Assembly (NCBI GenBank): GCA_002682825.1
Contig: NOKP01000013.1
Span: 1,386,800-1,450,799 of the forward strand
DNA: 64,000 bases
Direction of reading: 5' to 3'
From: Neonectria sp. B-13
Taxonomy: Eukaryota; Ascomycota; Sordariomycetes; Hypocreales; Nectriaceae
The notes beneath the pieces were generated by a model. It ran no database searches. It was not told where the DNA came from and saw only the letters and a program-made list of their open reading frames with translations. How positions within the stretch are numbered: position 1 is the stretch's first letter; each line of letters opens with the position of its first letter. Both the position numbers and the translations under genes were made by a program. Below are positions 45,709 through 56,736 of this stretch, piece after piece.

Positions 45709-47415
45709 TCAATTCTTGCGACCCTTGCCGCGGGTGCTGCTGCCAGTTCCCTGTCGGCTCATGGCAACGCCGCCCAGACTGCTCTGGCGACTCATGGGGG
45801 CCGCCGCTGCGCCGGAGAGAGCTGCGACAGAGGGGGCCTGAGCTGGACTGGGCTGATCGCGGAGGTTGCTGATGGATGGTAGGCCCAGGGCATCACGGAG
45901 GTGCTCGGGATCTTCGCGGGAGGTACCGGTCAAGGCGACAAAACGCGCCTGCTGGTAGGGAGTTGCCACGGCCTCGAGGACCTTGCGCAACCCGCTCTGG
46001 GCGTCGAGGTGAGCGCCGGGCTTGTGCGACTGATCGTACTGCTTGAAGTAGCCCATGACTGACAGGTCCGACATGATGTCATCCTGGGATAAGGGCGTGG
46101 GGAAGTTCTGGTCTGCTGAACGGGGATATGGCTTCAGGTACTGCTGGGGTACCGGCGGGGGCATCTTGGGTGGCTCCTGAGCGTGGATGAGATCCAAGTT
46201 GCCCGGGACTTCGAAGTTGGCGATGCCCTCGATTCCCAGGATCTTGTCGTCCAGGAAGTTGTGGTTTGCGCCGCCGCCGCGGGTGCTCCTTGTAGCATGC
46301 GAGACGGAACGCTCCATCATGGGGGCCGAGGGCTGCGAATCAGCATCGTCGCCGTTGTCATTCCCGTTGCCGGAGTCGGTGTCCTCCGGTGACGATCCAC
46401 TGCCATTAACACGGCTGCGCAGGATGTACTGGTGAGCAGCCAGGGCGGCAGTGTTGTAGTTGAGCGACAGCTCCTTGTCGGTGAAGAGCTTGTCGATGCT
46501 ATATACGGGGCCGTTCTGCTTGGCAGCGGCACGAGCCTTCTCCGACTGCCACAGGGGAGTCGTGTTACTCGGGTCAAGGGCGCGTCGCATAGGCGTAGGC
46601 GATCCATCGTCATCGCCGGGGTTTCGCTTGCGTTTCTTGTTGTCCGAGTACATCTGCATGTCCTCGGCATCCCTGCGCAGTCGAGTTGCTCGCTTTCCAT
46701 GGGTGCCGCCGGGGCTCGACGGGTTGGTGAGGCTGAACTGGTTCGGGTTGAGCAGCAGCGCGTTCGAGTCGTTAATCTCCAAGACTTCCTTCTCCCGGTT
46801 CAGGCGGTTCTTCTTCTGGGTCAGGGTGTTGATCAGGCGGTCTCGCAGGGTGCTGGTCAAGGCGCGATGCTCGCGTTTCGCAGTTTCGACCTTGTAGGCA
46901 TATGTGTTTTTGTACTCTTGAAGTCGTCGCTCGTACTCGTTCTGGTCGCGGAAAAGGTTAGCTGTGGGGTTGCAATCAATCAGCGACGGCCGTCTGCTCA
47001 CCTTGGACTGGGCCAATTGGAAATCCCGGATCTCGACCAGGTCCTCGACTTCGTCGATGAAGTCGGAGAAGCGAATGCCGGCCATATCAAGAAGACTCCG
47101 GGCATCCTCGGCATTGACTGCAGGGCCCTGGGTCTGGCGGTGTTCCTTTTGCATCTCGGAGATGACCTCAAGGACCTTGGGGTCGTAAGGGTCGAACCGC
47201 TGGACAAGACTGGTGTCAAACTGGATCTTTTGAAGCTGGTCACGATACGTCATGTCTCGCTCGCGCTGAAACTTGTCGTTCATGCTGGCCAGGCGGTCCA
47301 TTAGAGCCTGTCGCTTGCGGTCTCGTTTGGATTGGGAGGCTGGCTGAGGGGAGCCCCGGCGGTCGGCCGCCCGCCCGCCCACGGCAGAGGGCACAGCTGC
47401 GTCACTCGCAGCCAT
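45709..47415 (-). CDS. Sds3-like subunit of the Rpd3L histone deacetylase complex
   Basis: Single-exon, 568-residue nuclear protein. The Sds3-like region opens with SKRDRKRQALMDRLASMNDKFQRERDMTYRDQLQKIQFD (helical, coiled-coil) and continues through DLVEIRDFQLAQ to SRLI-type sequence: LRDRLINTLTQKKNRLNREKEVLEINDSNALLLNPNQFSLTNPSSPGG. That last block is highly characteristic of fungal Sds3/Dep1-type corepressor subunits. SIDKLFTDKELSLNYNTAALAAHQ is the second conserved block. A basic NKKRKRNPGD is a likely nuclear localisation signal. The C-terminal 200 residues are disordered, with a Ser/Gly/Arg tail. The expected role is bridging Sin3 and Rpd3 in transcriptional repression. Subunit identity (Sds3 rather than Dep1) is less certain than the complex. 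Confidence 0.8.
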   Translation of the reverse strand: MAASDAAVPSAVGGRAADRRGSPQPASQSKRDRKRQALMDRLASMNDKFQRERDMTYRDQLQKIQFDTSLVQRFDPYDPKVLEVISEMQKEHRQTQGPAVNAEDARSLLDMAGIRFSDFIDEVEDLVEIRDFQLAQSKVSRRPSLIDCNPTANLFRDQNEYERRLQEYKNTYAYKVETAKREHRALTSTLRDRLINTLTQKKNRLNREKEVLEINDSNALLLNPNQFSLTNPSSPGGTHGKRATRLRRDAEDMQMYSDNKKRKRNPGDDDGSPTPMRRALDPSNTTPLWQSEKARAAAKQNGPVYSIDKLFTDKELSLNYNTAALAAHQYILRSRVNGSGSSPEDTDSGNGNDNGDDADSQPSAPMMERSVSHATRSTRGGGANHNFLDDKILGIEGIANFEVPGNLDLIHAQEPPKMPPPVPQQYLKPYPRSADQNFPTPLSQDDIMSDLSVMGYFKQYDQSHKPGAHLDAQSGLRKVLEAVATPYQQARFVALTGTSREDPEHLRDALGLPSISNLRDQPSPAQAPSVAALSGAAAAPMSRQSSLGGVAMSRQGTGSSTRGKGRKN

Positions 47416-48126
47416 GTTGAAATATTGTAGAAGGTATTTCTTGTAGCTGATAGCGCTTCTGAGGAGGCCTCGGTGCTGGCACGAAGAGTGTAAAGGTGTG
47501 GTGGAGGTGGGAGAAGTGGTCGTCGCACGAGCTGGTCGGTTTGGTCAGGGCCGCAAAGGTCTGGCTTTGCGGGAGTGTCAAGTCGAACACAAACGCAAAC
47601 GCAAACGCAGGCAAACGCAGGACGTGAATAATGTAAGCGACAAATTCAGAAAAGGCTGAGATGCTTGGAAAAGCGTGCGCAAACGGTCTCAGCCTCGTGG
47701 TTCAACAAGTATTGACCGGTGAAGCAGGAATCGAGACAAGGACAACTTGAGTTGTGCGTGTTGTTCAGCCTTCTGCCGGCGGGTACGGCTGCATGACCTC
47801 TCTGGAGGACCGTATGAGTCCGTTCACCGCCTGCCTGAAGCAGAACAGCGCCAATAGTGCCTGCCCCCAGTTTACTCGTAAGACGGCTTCCCTCGCTGCC
47901 ATTGGCTCCCTGAGCTGCCCACGACCAAGCCATTTGATCTAGCAGTGCCAACACTGTGTTTCATACAGTACATTACCCTTCTAGTTCATCATTTATTCAC
48001 TTCCCTCTCAGTCCTTGGTGTAAGTAATCTGGCGGACCGGCCGACCAACTAGCTTCAATGCAGCGCCGGATGAAAATCCACACAGCGCGCATTCATCCGA
48101 ACTCGATACATATCGTTTCATTGCTC
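47416..48126. other. Intergenic region, Sds3-like / COG7-like
   Basis: About 710 bp holding the Sds3-like promoter (CT-rich on the minus strand near 47420-47620) and the COG7-like 3' flank. No gene. Confidence 0.6.
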
Positions 48127-49263
48127 TCATAGCCCGCTCCGGAGCTTCTGCAGCTGGCTAATTAGACCGAATCCGCCTGGCAGTGCCTTTGCGTCCTCCA
48201 CCACAGCCGCGTCTCTTGCAGTGCTCGCCTTGCGCGCGTGTGACGGTTCCGCCTTGCCCTCCCTCTTGGCCGCCTGCTCCATGTCCCTTACAAGCTCGCG
48301 ATGCTGGTCTTCAACCATCTTGGCCAGACTCTCGATAAACCTGTTTCTGCCCTTTTCCTCCGCCGTGTCCTTCCACACCAGCGTCAACTCCTTGAGCTGC
48401 TCAATCCGCTGCGCTGCCTTCTCAATTCCCTGCACGGGGTCGTCCGAGTCTGTCAACAAGTCGGAGATCTCCTCCCTCAGCTTCTTCAGGACCTGTTGGC
48501 CCTTTTCCTCTGAGCTCTGCTGTTGCGATCCGGGCTCAGGTGCCGAGACGGACAGGAAGGAGGAGCTGACGGAGACTTCGGACGGTGGGAAGACGAATTC
48601 CATGGAATCTCCAAATGTCTTGATGACAGAGTCGAGGCGTGACCGCACAAGAGTGAGGGTTTGTAATTGTTTGATATACTCGGGGTCATCTGATCCGTCT
48701 CCTAGGGCCTTAGCTGGTGTGATTGACCTCGTGCCCTTGTCGTTTTTTGTGGCCGCTGCTGCCGCTGCTGCCGTGTTCTTTGCTTCAATGGCCTCTTGCA
48801 ATCCCCCAGGAACAAACTTCTTGATGTCATCCTGAAGCGTCTCATTCAACGTCTCGGTGAGACTCAGCGTCTCGCCTCGTAGCAGCTCCACCTCGTAGGC
48901 AAGGCGGCTGCCACTCCGCAGAATGTCGTCAGTCAGCTGCGTCAAAGTGTTGGACAGCCGTGACGTCTGCGCGTTGAGCTGGGAGATGAGAGTCTGGGCC
49001 TGGGTCGACAGCTCGGCCAGGGGCGCGACGTCGAATCCGGACCGGCCGGGGACGGAGCGCTGCTGCAGCGGTGGCAGAGTGGAATTGAGGAATTGCGCGG
49101 CATCGAAGTTAGGGTCTAGGAAGTCCTGCAGGAACTCGTCCGAGGTGTGTGTTGATTTGGGCTGGATCACCGCCCGCGACTTGCGGCGAGAGTGTCCTGT
49201 TCTGAAAGTCGAGCTGGCGCCGCTGGCCGCCCGCCGCCGACCTTGCTTTAGGTCGGACGCCAT
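48127..49263 (-). CDS. COG7-like subunit of the conserved oligomeric Golgi complex
   Basis: Single exon, 378 residues. The N-terminus is basic and Ser-rich; then DEFLQDFLDPNFDAAQFLNSTLPPLQ resembles the start of COG7 proteins, followed by heptad-rich helices (LSTQAQTLISQLNAQTSRLSNTLTQLTDDILRSGSRLAYEVELLRGETLSL) typical of tethering-complex subunits. A poly-Ala tract with A11-like runs lies at about 164-172. COG tethers retrograde vesicles at the Golgi. It is much shorter than metazoan COG7, matching the reduced form I associate with filamentous fungi. The family call rests on the N-terminal motif and coiled-coil character, so it is moderate. It is divergent from the PLPBP gene across only 315 bp. 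Confidence 0.62.
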   Translation of the reverse strand: MASDLKQGRRRAASGASSTFRTGHSRRKSRAVIQPKSTHTSDEFLQDFLDPNFDAAQFLNSTLPPLQQRSVPGRSGFDVAPLAELSTQAQTLISQLNAQTSRLSNTLTQLTDDILRSGSRLAYEVELLRGETLSLTETLNETLQDDIKKFVPGGLQEAIEAKNTAAAAAAATKNDKGTRSITPAKALGDGSDDPEYIKQLQTLTLVRSRLDSVIKTFGDSMEFVFPPSEVSVSSSFLSVSAPEPGSQQQSSEEKGQQVLKKLREEISDLLTDSDDPVQGIEKAAQRIEQLKELTLVWKDTAEEKGRNRFIESLAKMVEDQHRELVRDMEQAAKREGKAEPSHARKASTARDAAVVEDAKALPGGFGLISQLQKLRSGL

Positions 49264-49578
49264 CCTCGGGTCTGCAGAGTTTCAAAGTAGCCTCTCTGCG
49301 GTGATGGGAAGAATGGTTTTAATCGCAGGTTGAGTGTCTTCCTCACTTCTGCGCGGCGATAATCTCATGGGCTTTGTGCAGCAAGTAGACCGCCGTAGAC
49401 CGGGCCACTGCACCAGGCCAGGACGTGTCGTCACCAGAGCCGATGATAACCCGAATGTGCAACTGCTCTCCACTTACATAGAAAGCCACCCATCCATCAC
49501 CCACCTACCTAGACTATAGTAGTAGCCTTATCCGCCCGTATCTCATCCCAACTTGCAGGGAATAAATCAAAGAAAGAC
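49264..49578. promoter_or_regulatory. Compact divergent promoter, COG7-like / PLPBP
   Basis: Only 315 bp separate the two start codons, so both 5' leaders and promoters share this stretch. I see no clear TATA box. Confidence 0.5.
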
Positions 49579-50488
49579 ATGAGCGAGACACAAGAAGAAA
49601 TGAAGGTTGATCCGGCAAGAGCCCAGGCTCTCGTATCCCAGCTTGGCGCTGTCAAAGAGCGACTGGCTGCGGTGGCGACTGGTCGAAATGTATGTACAAG
49701 CATGACCCATCCCTCACCTTGAATATTGCTCTTTGCTAACGCAGCCAACAGGTCCGGCTCGTTGCAGTTTCGAAGCTGAAGCCGGCAAATGACATTCTGG
49801 CCCTTCACCGGCCGCCTGCTTCCCAGGCTCACTTTGGCGAAAACTACGCCCAGGAGTTGACTCAAAAGGCCGCTCTACTCCCTAGCACCATCCACTGGCA
49901 CTTCATCGGCGGGCTACAGTCGGGTACGCTGGTTTGAAGCATGTTCCTCTATGTATCCCCGTCTGACAAGATATGCCAGGTCACTGCAAGCCCCTCGCCA
50001 AGATCCCCAACCTGTTCTGCGTCTCCAGCGTAGATACCTCCAAGAAAGCCCAGCTCCTCAACAACGGCCGCACCACCCTGCTTGCCTCTCAACCCGACGC
50101 ACCAAAGCTCTTTGTGCACGTCCAGGTCAACACTTCCGGTGAGGAAGCTAAGTCCGGCTGCGCCCCGGGCGATGAGACGGTGGCCCTCTGCCGCCAGATC
50201 GTCGAGGAGTGCCCCAACCTGCAGCTGCTCGGCCTCATGACCATTGGCGCCATCGCCCGCAGCAAGGCCACCACCTCGGAGAATGAGAATGAGGACTTTG
50301 TGACACTAACGCAGCAGCGAGATTTGGTGGCCAAGGAGCTGTGCTTGGGCCAAGACAGCCTGGAATTGAGCATGGGCATGAGTGAGGACTTTGAAGGTGC
50401 TGTGCGGCTGGGTAGCGGTGAGGTGCGTGTCGGCAGCACCATATTTGGGCAGAGACCGGCCAGGGCGGATGCGAAAATCAAGGACTAG
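49579..50488 (+). CDS. Pyridoxal phosphate homeostasis protein (YggS/PLPBP)
   Basis: Cofactor-binding protein that buffers pyridoxal 5'-phosphate, with no known enzymatic activity. Three exons, 49579-49689, 49752-49923 and 49980-50488, give 263 residues. The PLP lysine is K45 in VAVSKLKPANDI. HFGENYAQEL, IHWHFIGGLQSGHCKPLA, VHVQVNTSGEEAKSGC, LLGLMTIG and LSMGMSEDFEGAVRLGSGEVRVGSTIFG are the canonical blocks of the alanine-racemase-like TIM barrel, the last ones holding the cofactor phosphate. Compared with the bacterial protein there is an insertion (ARSKATTSENENED) after the LMTIG block, as usual in fungi. The second intron has a CTGAC branch site. It is probably cytosolic or mitochondrial; no clear presequence. 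Confidence 0.94.
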
Positions 50489-50786
50489 TAAAGAAGGACG
50501 AGATAAAGACTGCGATCCAAAATGAGAGATTCATGGTATCAACTAGAAACTATATCCTCCCTATCCACAACCACTCTGTACGAGGCGATTTGGCATGCTC
50601 GGTCCACAGGCCACAACAATGGTTGACTATACAGCGCAGGGTACTTTTCGGTGATGATTAAAGACCAATCGATTGTTTCGTTCAGTCCATTCCTCATGCT
50701 AAATTCCAAACGCCCGTATGCTTGTGTGCGATATCAAGACAACTCCATTCGCATGAATTATATAGAAGGAAGACGCCGGATGCGGA

Positions 50787-53700
50787 TCAGTTGACCATCA
50801 CATTCCGAAACGAGTCCGAAATCTCGTCTCGCGAAGGAGAATCGAATCTGTCGCCTCCCGTCGAGATACCGGCAGCGAGTCGTTCCTGCATGAGTTTCAG
50901 AAGCACAGTTGGAACGGCATCGTCGGTTGCGCGAATAGTCAGTCGGATCATCTAGAAGACAAGGATTAGTAAAACAACTGGTACACTTGGGCACCGTAAC
51001 TCACCTGGCTGACGTAGTTCGGCTCAAGTCTCAGGAGACAGCCAAACTTGCCACCCTCGGATGTGTGCAACACGCTCGCACCAACCAAGTTCTTGGGGTT
51101 GGGATCAACCATATCCAGCAACCGCCACCTAAAACCTTCCACAGTCTTGGCGACGAAGTTCTCTGTGAACTCCCTCTTCCCTGCTTTACCCGATACTCCA
51201 AAGACTCCTTGGGCTTCTCGAGGGGCACCGCCAATTTGCTTCCATCTCTTGAAAAAGTCTTCGGCAGTGAGCTCGGCCGGATCCATAAACTTGTGAATTG
51301 TCACGGGGAGCTTCAACGTCAGTGCTTGTAAGGCACCAGCCAAATAGCTGATTCGGACGGTCGGGCTCTTCTCAAAGACCTTCTTCGACTCGAACATGAC
51401 CACCTGCTGGGACTGTCCCCCTTGGGCAATGGTGCTATCGGGAAGGTTCTTAACGTCCCAAGTCAAATTGCTCTTCTCGCTCTCGTCCAAGTCCAGAGTC
51501 GTCGTGAATGAGCCCATTGCAGCCGGGGTCTTGTTCTTGAAGTAGGTGATCAGGCAGGCCATCTGGCCACGGTATTCGGAACGAACGCCAATTTGGAGTT
51601 GGCCATCTTCATACAGAATGCCATCCGACTTGACTAGCAACTTATTGTAGCCATGTTCCCAACCAGGAGACAAATGAGCAGCACTGGCAAGGTTAGGTGC
51701 CTTCAACATTTTTGGCTCTGATGGACTGGGTGCATTGAAATCCAGTCCAGCCAAGTCAGAAATACCGTTGGCATGGCCGTTGGCGCCATTGGAACCATTA
51801 GGCTTTCCGTTTAGAGGAGCTGTCGAACTGAATGTTCTCTTTACAGCTCCTGGCTTAGCCATGCCAAGCTCGGTGGCGTCCGTGTTGGCGTCTTTGCCAC
51901 CAACCACCCAGGTCCTTCGGTCACTGGTGTTGGCATGCTTCTGATGAAGTCGAGAAAGAAGAGCAGACTGCCTCTCGGGGAACGGCGGCATCTCATCGCA
52001 CAGTGTCCTCAGAAGGTCGTCTGAAGGCATCTGTGCCAGGGTTAGATACTCACATGCTCGCTGCTGCAGTTCCGAGTCGAGGTTGTGACTGTGGAACTCG
52101 AACACATGCATGAGTTGGGGCTTGATCTCGGGGAATAGGTTGACGTATTTGACAAAGCAGGATAGAATCATGGCGCGGGTGCTCGACGAACACCCGTTGA
52201 GCTTGCCTTGCAAAGCCATGAACTGCTCAATGGGACTACACCGAGGCTGGTCCGCTACAAGGTGGCCAAATTCTCCCAGAATGTAGGCACCAATCTTGAC
52301 CAAGGTCTCATGGCAGTGATCAGACTTGACATACTGGAGCGCATTCTGAGCTGCGTAAACTTGAAGCTCCTCGTTGTTCGTCACGATCTGGATCACTCTT
52401 TGCCACACCTCGTCACTGACATGGTCTCCGGCCATTGCAATAAGTCGAAGGGATATATCGACATACCACTGGACATCAGTGGCATACTTCTCGGTGAGAA
52501 TGGCGATCTTAAGGACCATTTCTTCACGGATGGCAAAGTCGGCGTTTTGGAGATAGTGCAGGAGCTCCCCGACGATCACCTGTGCGTTGGAGGCGTCACA
52601 CATGCTGTAGAGCAGGTCGAGTCCCTTGCGGCGCACACTGATATCGCGATCTTTGAGAGAACCAAGGATAATGTCTTGGTGTTGCTTGATTGGATCAAGG
52701 GTCTCGGCTCGGGCAGCAAGGTGGGTCATAGCTTCCAGGCCCAGGTACCTCACATTAGTTTCCCGGCTCTGAATGAATTTACCAAGTCTCAAGGAGATCT
52801 GCTTCATCAAGCCGTGCTCGGTATCCAGATGAATGATCAGATTGATGGCCTCGAAAAGGACGGCGTTCTGGGCGTTGTTCTGCTGGACATTCTTGCTCGT
52901 CTCCATGGCCAGGTTCAGAATCTTTTGCAAAGATTCTCGGATCATATCTCGCACATGGGTGTCATCTGCATAGTTCTGTTAACAATATCCTAGTTGGCGT
53001 AGTCATGGTTCACCTACCAGGAGGGGGGAAGTATTGCAGAAGTCGGAGTAATTTGGCCTGGAGCCAGGGGCAAGGCACCTTATAGTAGAGGTAGTCTGTA
53101 GTATACTCTCCATCGATAAGAATACGCTTCAAGCGGGCGGCTGCCTTGGCATATGCACCCTTGTACTGATCCAGGTTGTCCTGAGCCAAAGCCATGACAA
53201 GTGAGGTCACTGAGAGCGCAACTCCAAGGTCCGCGTCATCCATGAGGTGGATAATGCGCTCGGCCCACTGAGGCGACACAATGTCTGGGTGCTTGCGATA
53301 CAATCGAAGCAAGGTGAGGGCGGCCTTCTTCTTGACAAACGACTTGGAGGTCCTATGTGGTGACGATCAGTACCCATCTCACAGCAAAGGAAGAGTTCAG
53401 AGCATACGGTGAAATCAAAAGTCTGTGGACCTCTCCGCTCAGGGCCTCTCCCATTTCTCGGCTTCCGACGTTGGCAATTGCATGAAGAGCAAGGCAATTG
53501 AAAAGCTCATTGTGGTCGAGTAGGTCCTTTCGAATGCTATTGACGACGAGGTGCAACAGCTCATGCTTCTCGTGCAGGAAAAGGGTCATGGCGAGATAAC
53601 CAATTTGCTTCTCGGAGTACTTGTTGGCCGAGATGAGGTTGACGGCCTCAAGGTGACCAAAGTCGACGTTCCATCCCAGAATGTAGATGTATAGTAGCTT

Positions 53701-53904
53701 GCAAACATATTTCTTCTTGTGATAACCGCTGAGGCTGCCATCCTTGAACTTTTGTCTAATGTTGGCTAGCTCCTTGTTGATTCGCTTCTCCTCGAGCTCT
53801 CGAGCGCGAGCATTTCTCAGGTCAGCAATAAACTGGACGAGGCCTCGCATGTTCGAGTTGCTGCTGCTCGAGCGGCCGAGGAAGCCGGAGCCGGTAGACG
53901 ACAT
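50787..53904 (-). CDS. AP-2 complex subunit alpha (alpha-adaptin)
   Basis: Large subunit of the endocytic clathrin adaptor AP-2 at the plasma membrane. Four exons on the minus strand, 53408-53904, 53018-53352, 51005-52965 and 50787-50951, give 985 residues, the normal size. The N-terminus MRGLVQFIADLRNARARELEEKRINKELANIRQKFK is the alpha-adaptin start with the basic PIP2-binding face. The HEAT-repeat trunk includes GYHKKKYVCKLLYIYILGWNVDFGHLEAVNLI and VRYLGLEAMTHLA. A disordered hinge (NGANGHANG) is followed by the appendage (WEHGYNKLLVKSDGILYEDGQLQIGVRSEYRG...). The acceptor of intron 2 is TATGCAG, not the earlier AACAG: only that choice gives FPPPDDTHVRDMIRESLQKIL in phase. The last exon encodes MIRLTIRATDDAVP to the stop. 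Confidence 0.95.
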
Positions 53905-54694
53905 GGCGGGCGATTTCTGGGGGTGTCGCGGAGGTAATGCAGGTAATTTGCCAACGGCCCCTTATTAAACGGTTCGGGGAGGGTTCAAAGGACCAGTCCA
54001 GCGACCAGATCCTGCGTTGGCTGAAGGACAAGAGGATGCCAGTGTATCTCCCAGTCGCAGTTTAGATGACTATCGCAAAGATTGCATAGTCGGCTCTGTA
54101 TGCCCAGGTGGCTTAGGCGGCGCACATCGATTGTTCGTCGACTGGGGGCTATGGAGGGGCCAGTGACAACCGGGAGGTGCGGGAGGTGCGGGAGGTGCGA
54201 CAGGGCGTGCGTGGGCTGACGAGCAGCGGGAGCGTCGGCGTCGAGGATCGGGGAGTTGGCGAAGATGCTGGCGAGCGAGCTGCGGTGGTTTCGTCGCTGG
54301 TGGAAGCAGCAGACAGCGTTGTAAGGTGCAGGTCGCGGGCAGACGTGGAAGAGGCGGAGAGACGGACACGGAGGTGTGGCCCTGGGTCTGGCTGGGTTGG
54401 CGCTGCGTTGGGGGTCGTGATCTCCAGCGAAGCGACTCGGCCGTGCAAGCCTCCTGCCTCTTGCTGCCAGAAGCAGCTTGGCTTACCAGGTGCTGGGCCG
54501 TTTGGTGGTCTGTGCGCCCAATATGCATCGGCATCCCACTGGACCACTTCTTCATACACTCCACTGAAGAGCTCTCATCATGACTTCCCGGTGCATATTG
54601 CATCCCACCAACACGCCTCTTCTTTTCCACCCTACCCGCCACAGATCGCTTCGACGCTGCGGTCTGCACACTTTCTCTGCAGGCTAGGCATGCC
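53905..54694. promoter_or_regulatory. Divergent intergenic region, AP-2 alpha / NDUFAF5-like
   Basis: A 790-bp region between divergent start codons. It holds a 9-bp tandem repeat (54172-54198). The two open frames on each strand here are GC-driven and carry no domain. Confidence 0.55.
54172..54198. repeat. Tandem repeat, gggaggtgc x3
   Basis: Three exact head-to-tail 9-bp copies in the middle of the AP-2 alpha / NDUFAF5 divergent promoter. Confidence 0.9.
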
Positions 54695-55830
54695 ATGAAG
54701 CCATGCGCGCGGCCCCTTTCTACAATGCGCCCTGTCTTGTGCGCCTTGCAACGGCCTGTTTCCCTCTGTGCTCCTCTTGCTAGTCGTCGGTTCTATGCCG
54801 TCCAGGCCGCCGGAGCCCCCCGCTTCCAGGTCTTCAATCGACGGACCAAGTGGCTTCAGAAGGAACGCATCGCCGCCCATCCCGAGGAGAGTCGTCAGGC
54901 CGACTACTTGAAAGATGAGGTGGCCAATCGACTGTCCGAGCGACTGCTTGTAGGCATCGTCCCTAGCCCACTATCCCTCCACCCTCAACTCTCTAACATG
55001 AATCCCAGGACATCAATCGTCACTTTCCTCGAGTCCTCGACCTCGGCGCCAATTCGTGCAACATTGCTCGAGCTCTAGCCAGGGACAACCCCGATCCCGA
55101 TCCAGTGATGCCCGTCTCCCCGCCATTGTCCAACCGAATCACCGAATTGGTCGCCGCAGAGTCGTCTCAGTCCCTACTATATCGAGATATTGATGCCGAT
55201 TTCAATAAGAAACTCAACATCACCCGTCAAGTCTTGGACGATGAAGAGTCGATACCCTACGAGCCTGGTTCTTTTGATCTAGTTATGAGCTCTCTGAGCT
55301 TACATTGGATCAATGATTTGCCAGGTATTTTAACTCAAATCAACAACATCCTCAAGCCAGATTCCCCGTTCATCGGTGCTATGCTTGGGGGTGATACATT
55401 ATTCGAATTACGGACATCGTTGCAACTGGCGGAGCAGGAGAGGCGCGGCGGTATGTCCCCACGGGTCTCCCCTTTGGCAGACGTAAGAGACATCGGCGGT
55501 CTACTTCAGAAAGCAGGCTTCAAAATGCTCACTGTGGATGTTGATGATATCATCGTTGACTATCCCGACACGTTTGCTCTGATGCAGGATCTTCAAGCCA
55601 TGGGAGAAGGAAACGCCATTATTGGTAGAGAGATGGGCGCTATCGGACGAGATGTGCTCCTCGCTGGCGACGCCATCTATCGAGAACTCCACGGTAACCC
55701 CGATGGTTCCATCCCCGCGACCTTCAGAATCATTTACATGATTGGATGGCATGAAGGCAAGGACCAGCCCGTGCCACTCCCTAGAGGAAGTGGCGAGATC
55801 AACTTAAAGGATATCCTGGAGCAAAAGTAA
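54695..55830 (+). CDS. NDUFAF5-like methyltransferase, complex I assembly factor
   Basis: Putative mitochondrial SAM-dependent hydroxylase/methyltransferase-fold protein that helps assemble respiratory complex I. Two exons, 54695-54949 and 55009-55830, give 358 residues. Residues 1-40 are rich in Arg, Ala and Ser with no acidic residue and contain SRRFYAVQAAGAP, a good matrix presequence with a probable cleavage near RRFY. FNRRTKWLQKERIAA and DYLKDEVANRLSERLLDINRHFP are family blocks. The SAM motif I position reads VLDLGANSCNIARAL (residues 94-108), lacking the usual second glycine. SFDLVMSSLSLHWINDLPGIL and PDSPFIGAMLGGDTLFELRTSLQLAEQERRGG are hallmark NDUFAF5/BioC-like blocks, followed by MIGWHEG near the end. 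The ATG at 54695 is chosen; ATGs at 54725 in the same leader would also work. Confidence 0.9.
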
Positions 55831-56001
55831 CTCTGCTCGGACTCTCCGGATGTAGAGTGTTGTATCACAAATGTAAAAATGGTGCAGCAGTGAGTTTCCC
55901 ACAGAGATGGGAAGAGCTCCTTTTGTTTTGGTCATCGTGAAAGATTCATCAAGTCTATATAACCTGGCTTTGGCCCAAGTCAAGCAACTCCCGGCCAATG
56001 T

Positions 56002-56736
56002 CTACACTCGACGCCAGTCCGTCATCGTGCGTCCAATGCAGCCCAGTCCAGCAACCTCGACAACCTTTTCATGCCAGCTAAGCAGCACGCTCATCGCCGC
56101 CGTGGTGGGTTCGTTCGTGCCACTGGGTCGTCCTCCCATTTGGCTGAATCCCTGCGTCTCCTTGGTTGGCGATCTCGAAGCGCCTCCAGGGTGGACGGTG
56201 GCCATGCCCTTGTAGCTGTTCCAGGTCCATTAGACATGATTCAAATATTTCAGATACTAAGACGTACATGTATTTCATCAACACGTCCAGGCACTCGCTG
56301 CCGCCCTCGGTTCCGTATATGCTCTTGAGCAAGGGGCTCATGTCGCTGGCCTTGATGGACTGAAGGACCTCGATGAGAGTGTGCAGATGCGCTTCCTGTT
56401 TGTGTCCATAAGCGTCAGCTCTTGTCAATTCCCAATATTGGGTGCGTCCCGTTCCACAGCCTCGGCGTGGACTAGATGTACCTTTGCACCATCGTCGCCA
56501 TTGTAGACGGGAGTCTCCAAGCACCCTCTCAGGGCACCCTCGGCATCACCTCCTCGCAGGAGCTGCCTAACTTGGCCAGCAAGCTGCCGCACCTCGGCCT
56601 CGGTGATTTCGGGCTGCGGAGGGTGGAGTGTCGAGGTGTCGAAGTTGAGGCTGGAGTCTTCGGTCAAGGCATCGATGTTGATGGTGCGCCAGGCATCGCT
56701 CAGCGTAGCGCTGGTGTGCTGCTGGATGATAGACAT
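56002..56736 (-). CDS. ARC15: Arp2/3 complex subunit ARPC5 (p16-Arc)
   Basis: Small subunit of the Arp2/3 complex, which nucleates branched actin at endocytic patches. Three exons on the minus strand, 56482-56736, 56268-56395 and 56002-56215, give 198 residues. SDAWRTINIDALTEDSSLNFDTSTL matches the acidic ARPC5 N-terminus. LRGGDAEGALRGCLETPVYNGDDGAKEAHLHTLIEVLQSIKASDMSPLLKSIYGTEGGSECLDVLMKYIYKGMA is the core helical domain after splicing, and LLSWHEKVVEVAGLGCIGRTMTDWRRV is the conserved C-terminus. Intron 2 splits an Ile codon (KY-I-YKGM). An in-frame ATG exists at 56811, but the conserved protein starts at MSIIQQH. Its stop lies 171 bp from the convergent NDUFAF5-like stop. Two endocytic genes (AP-2 alpha and ARPC5) thus flank the methyltransferase. 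Confidence 0.93.
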
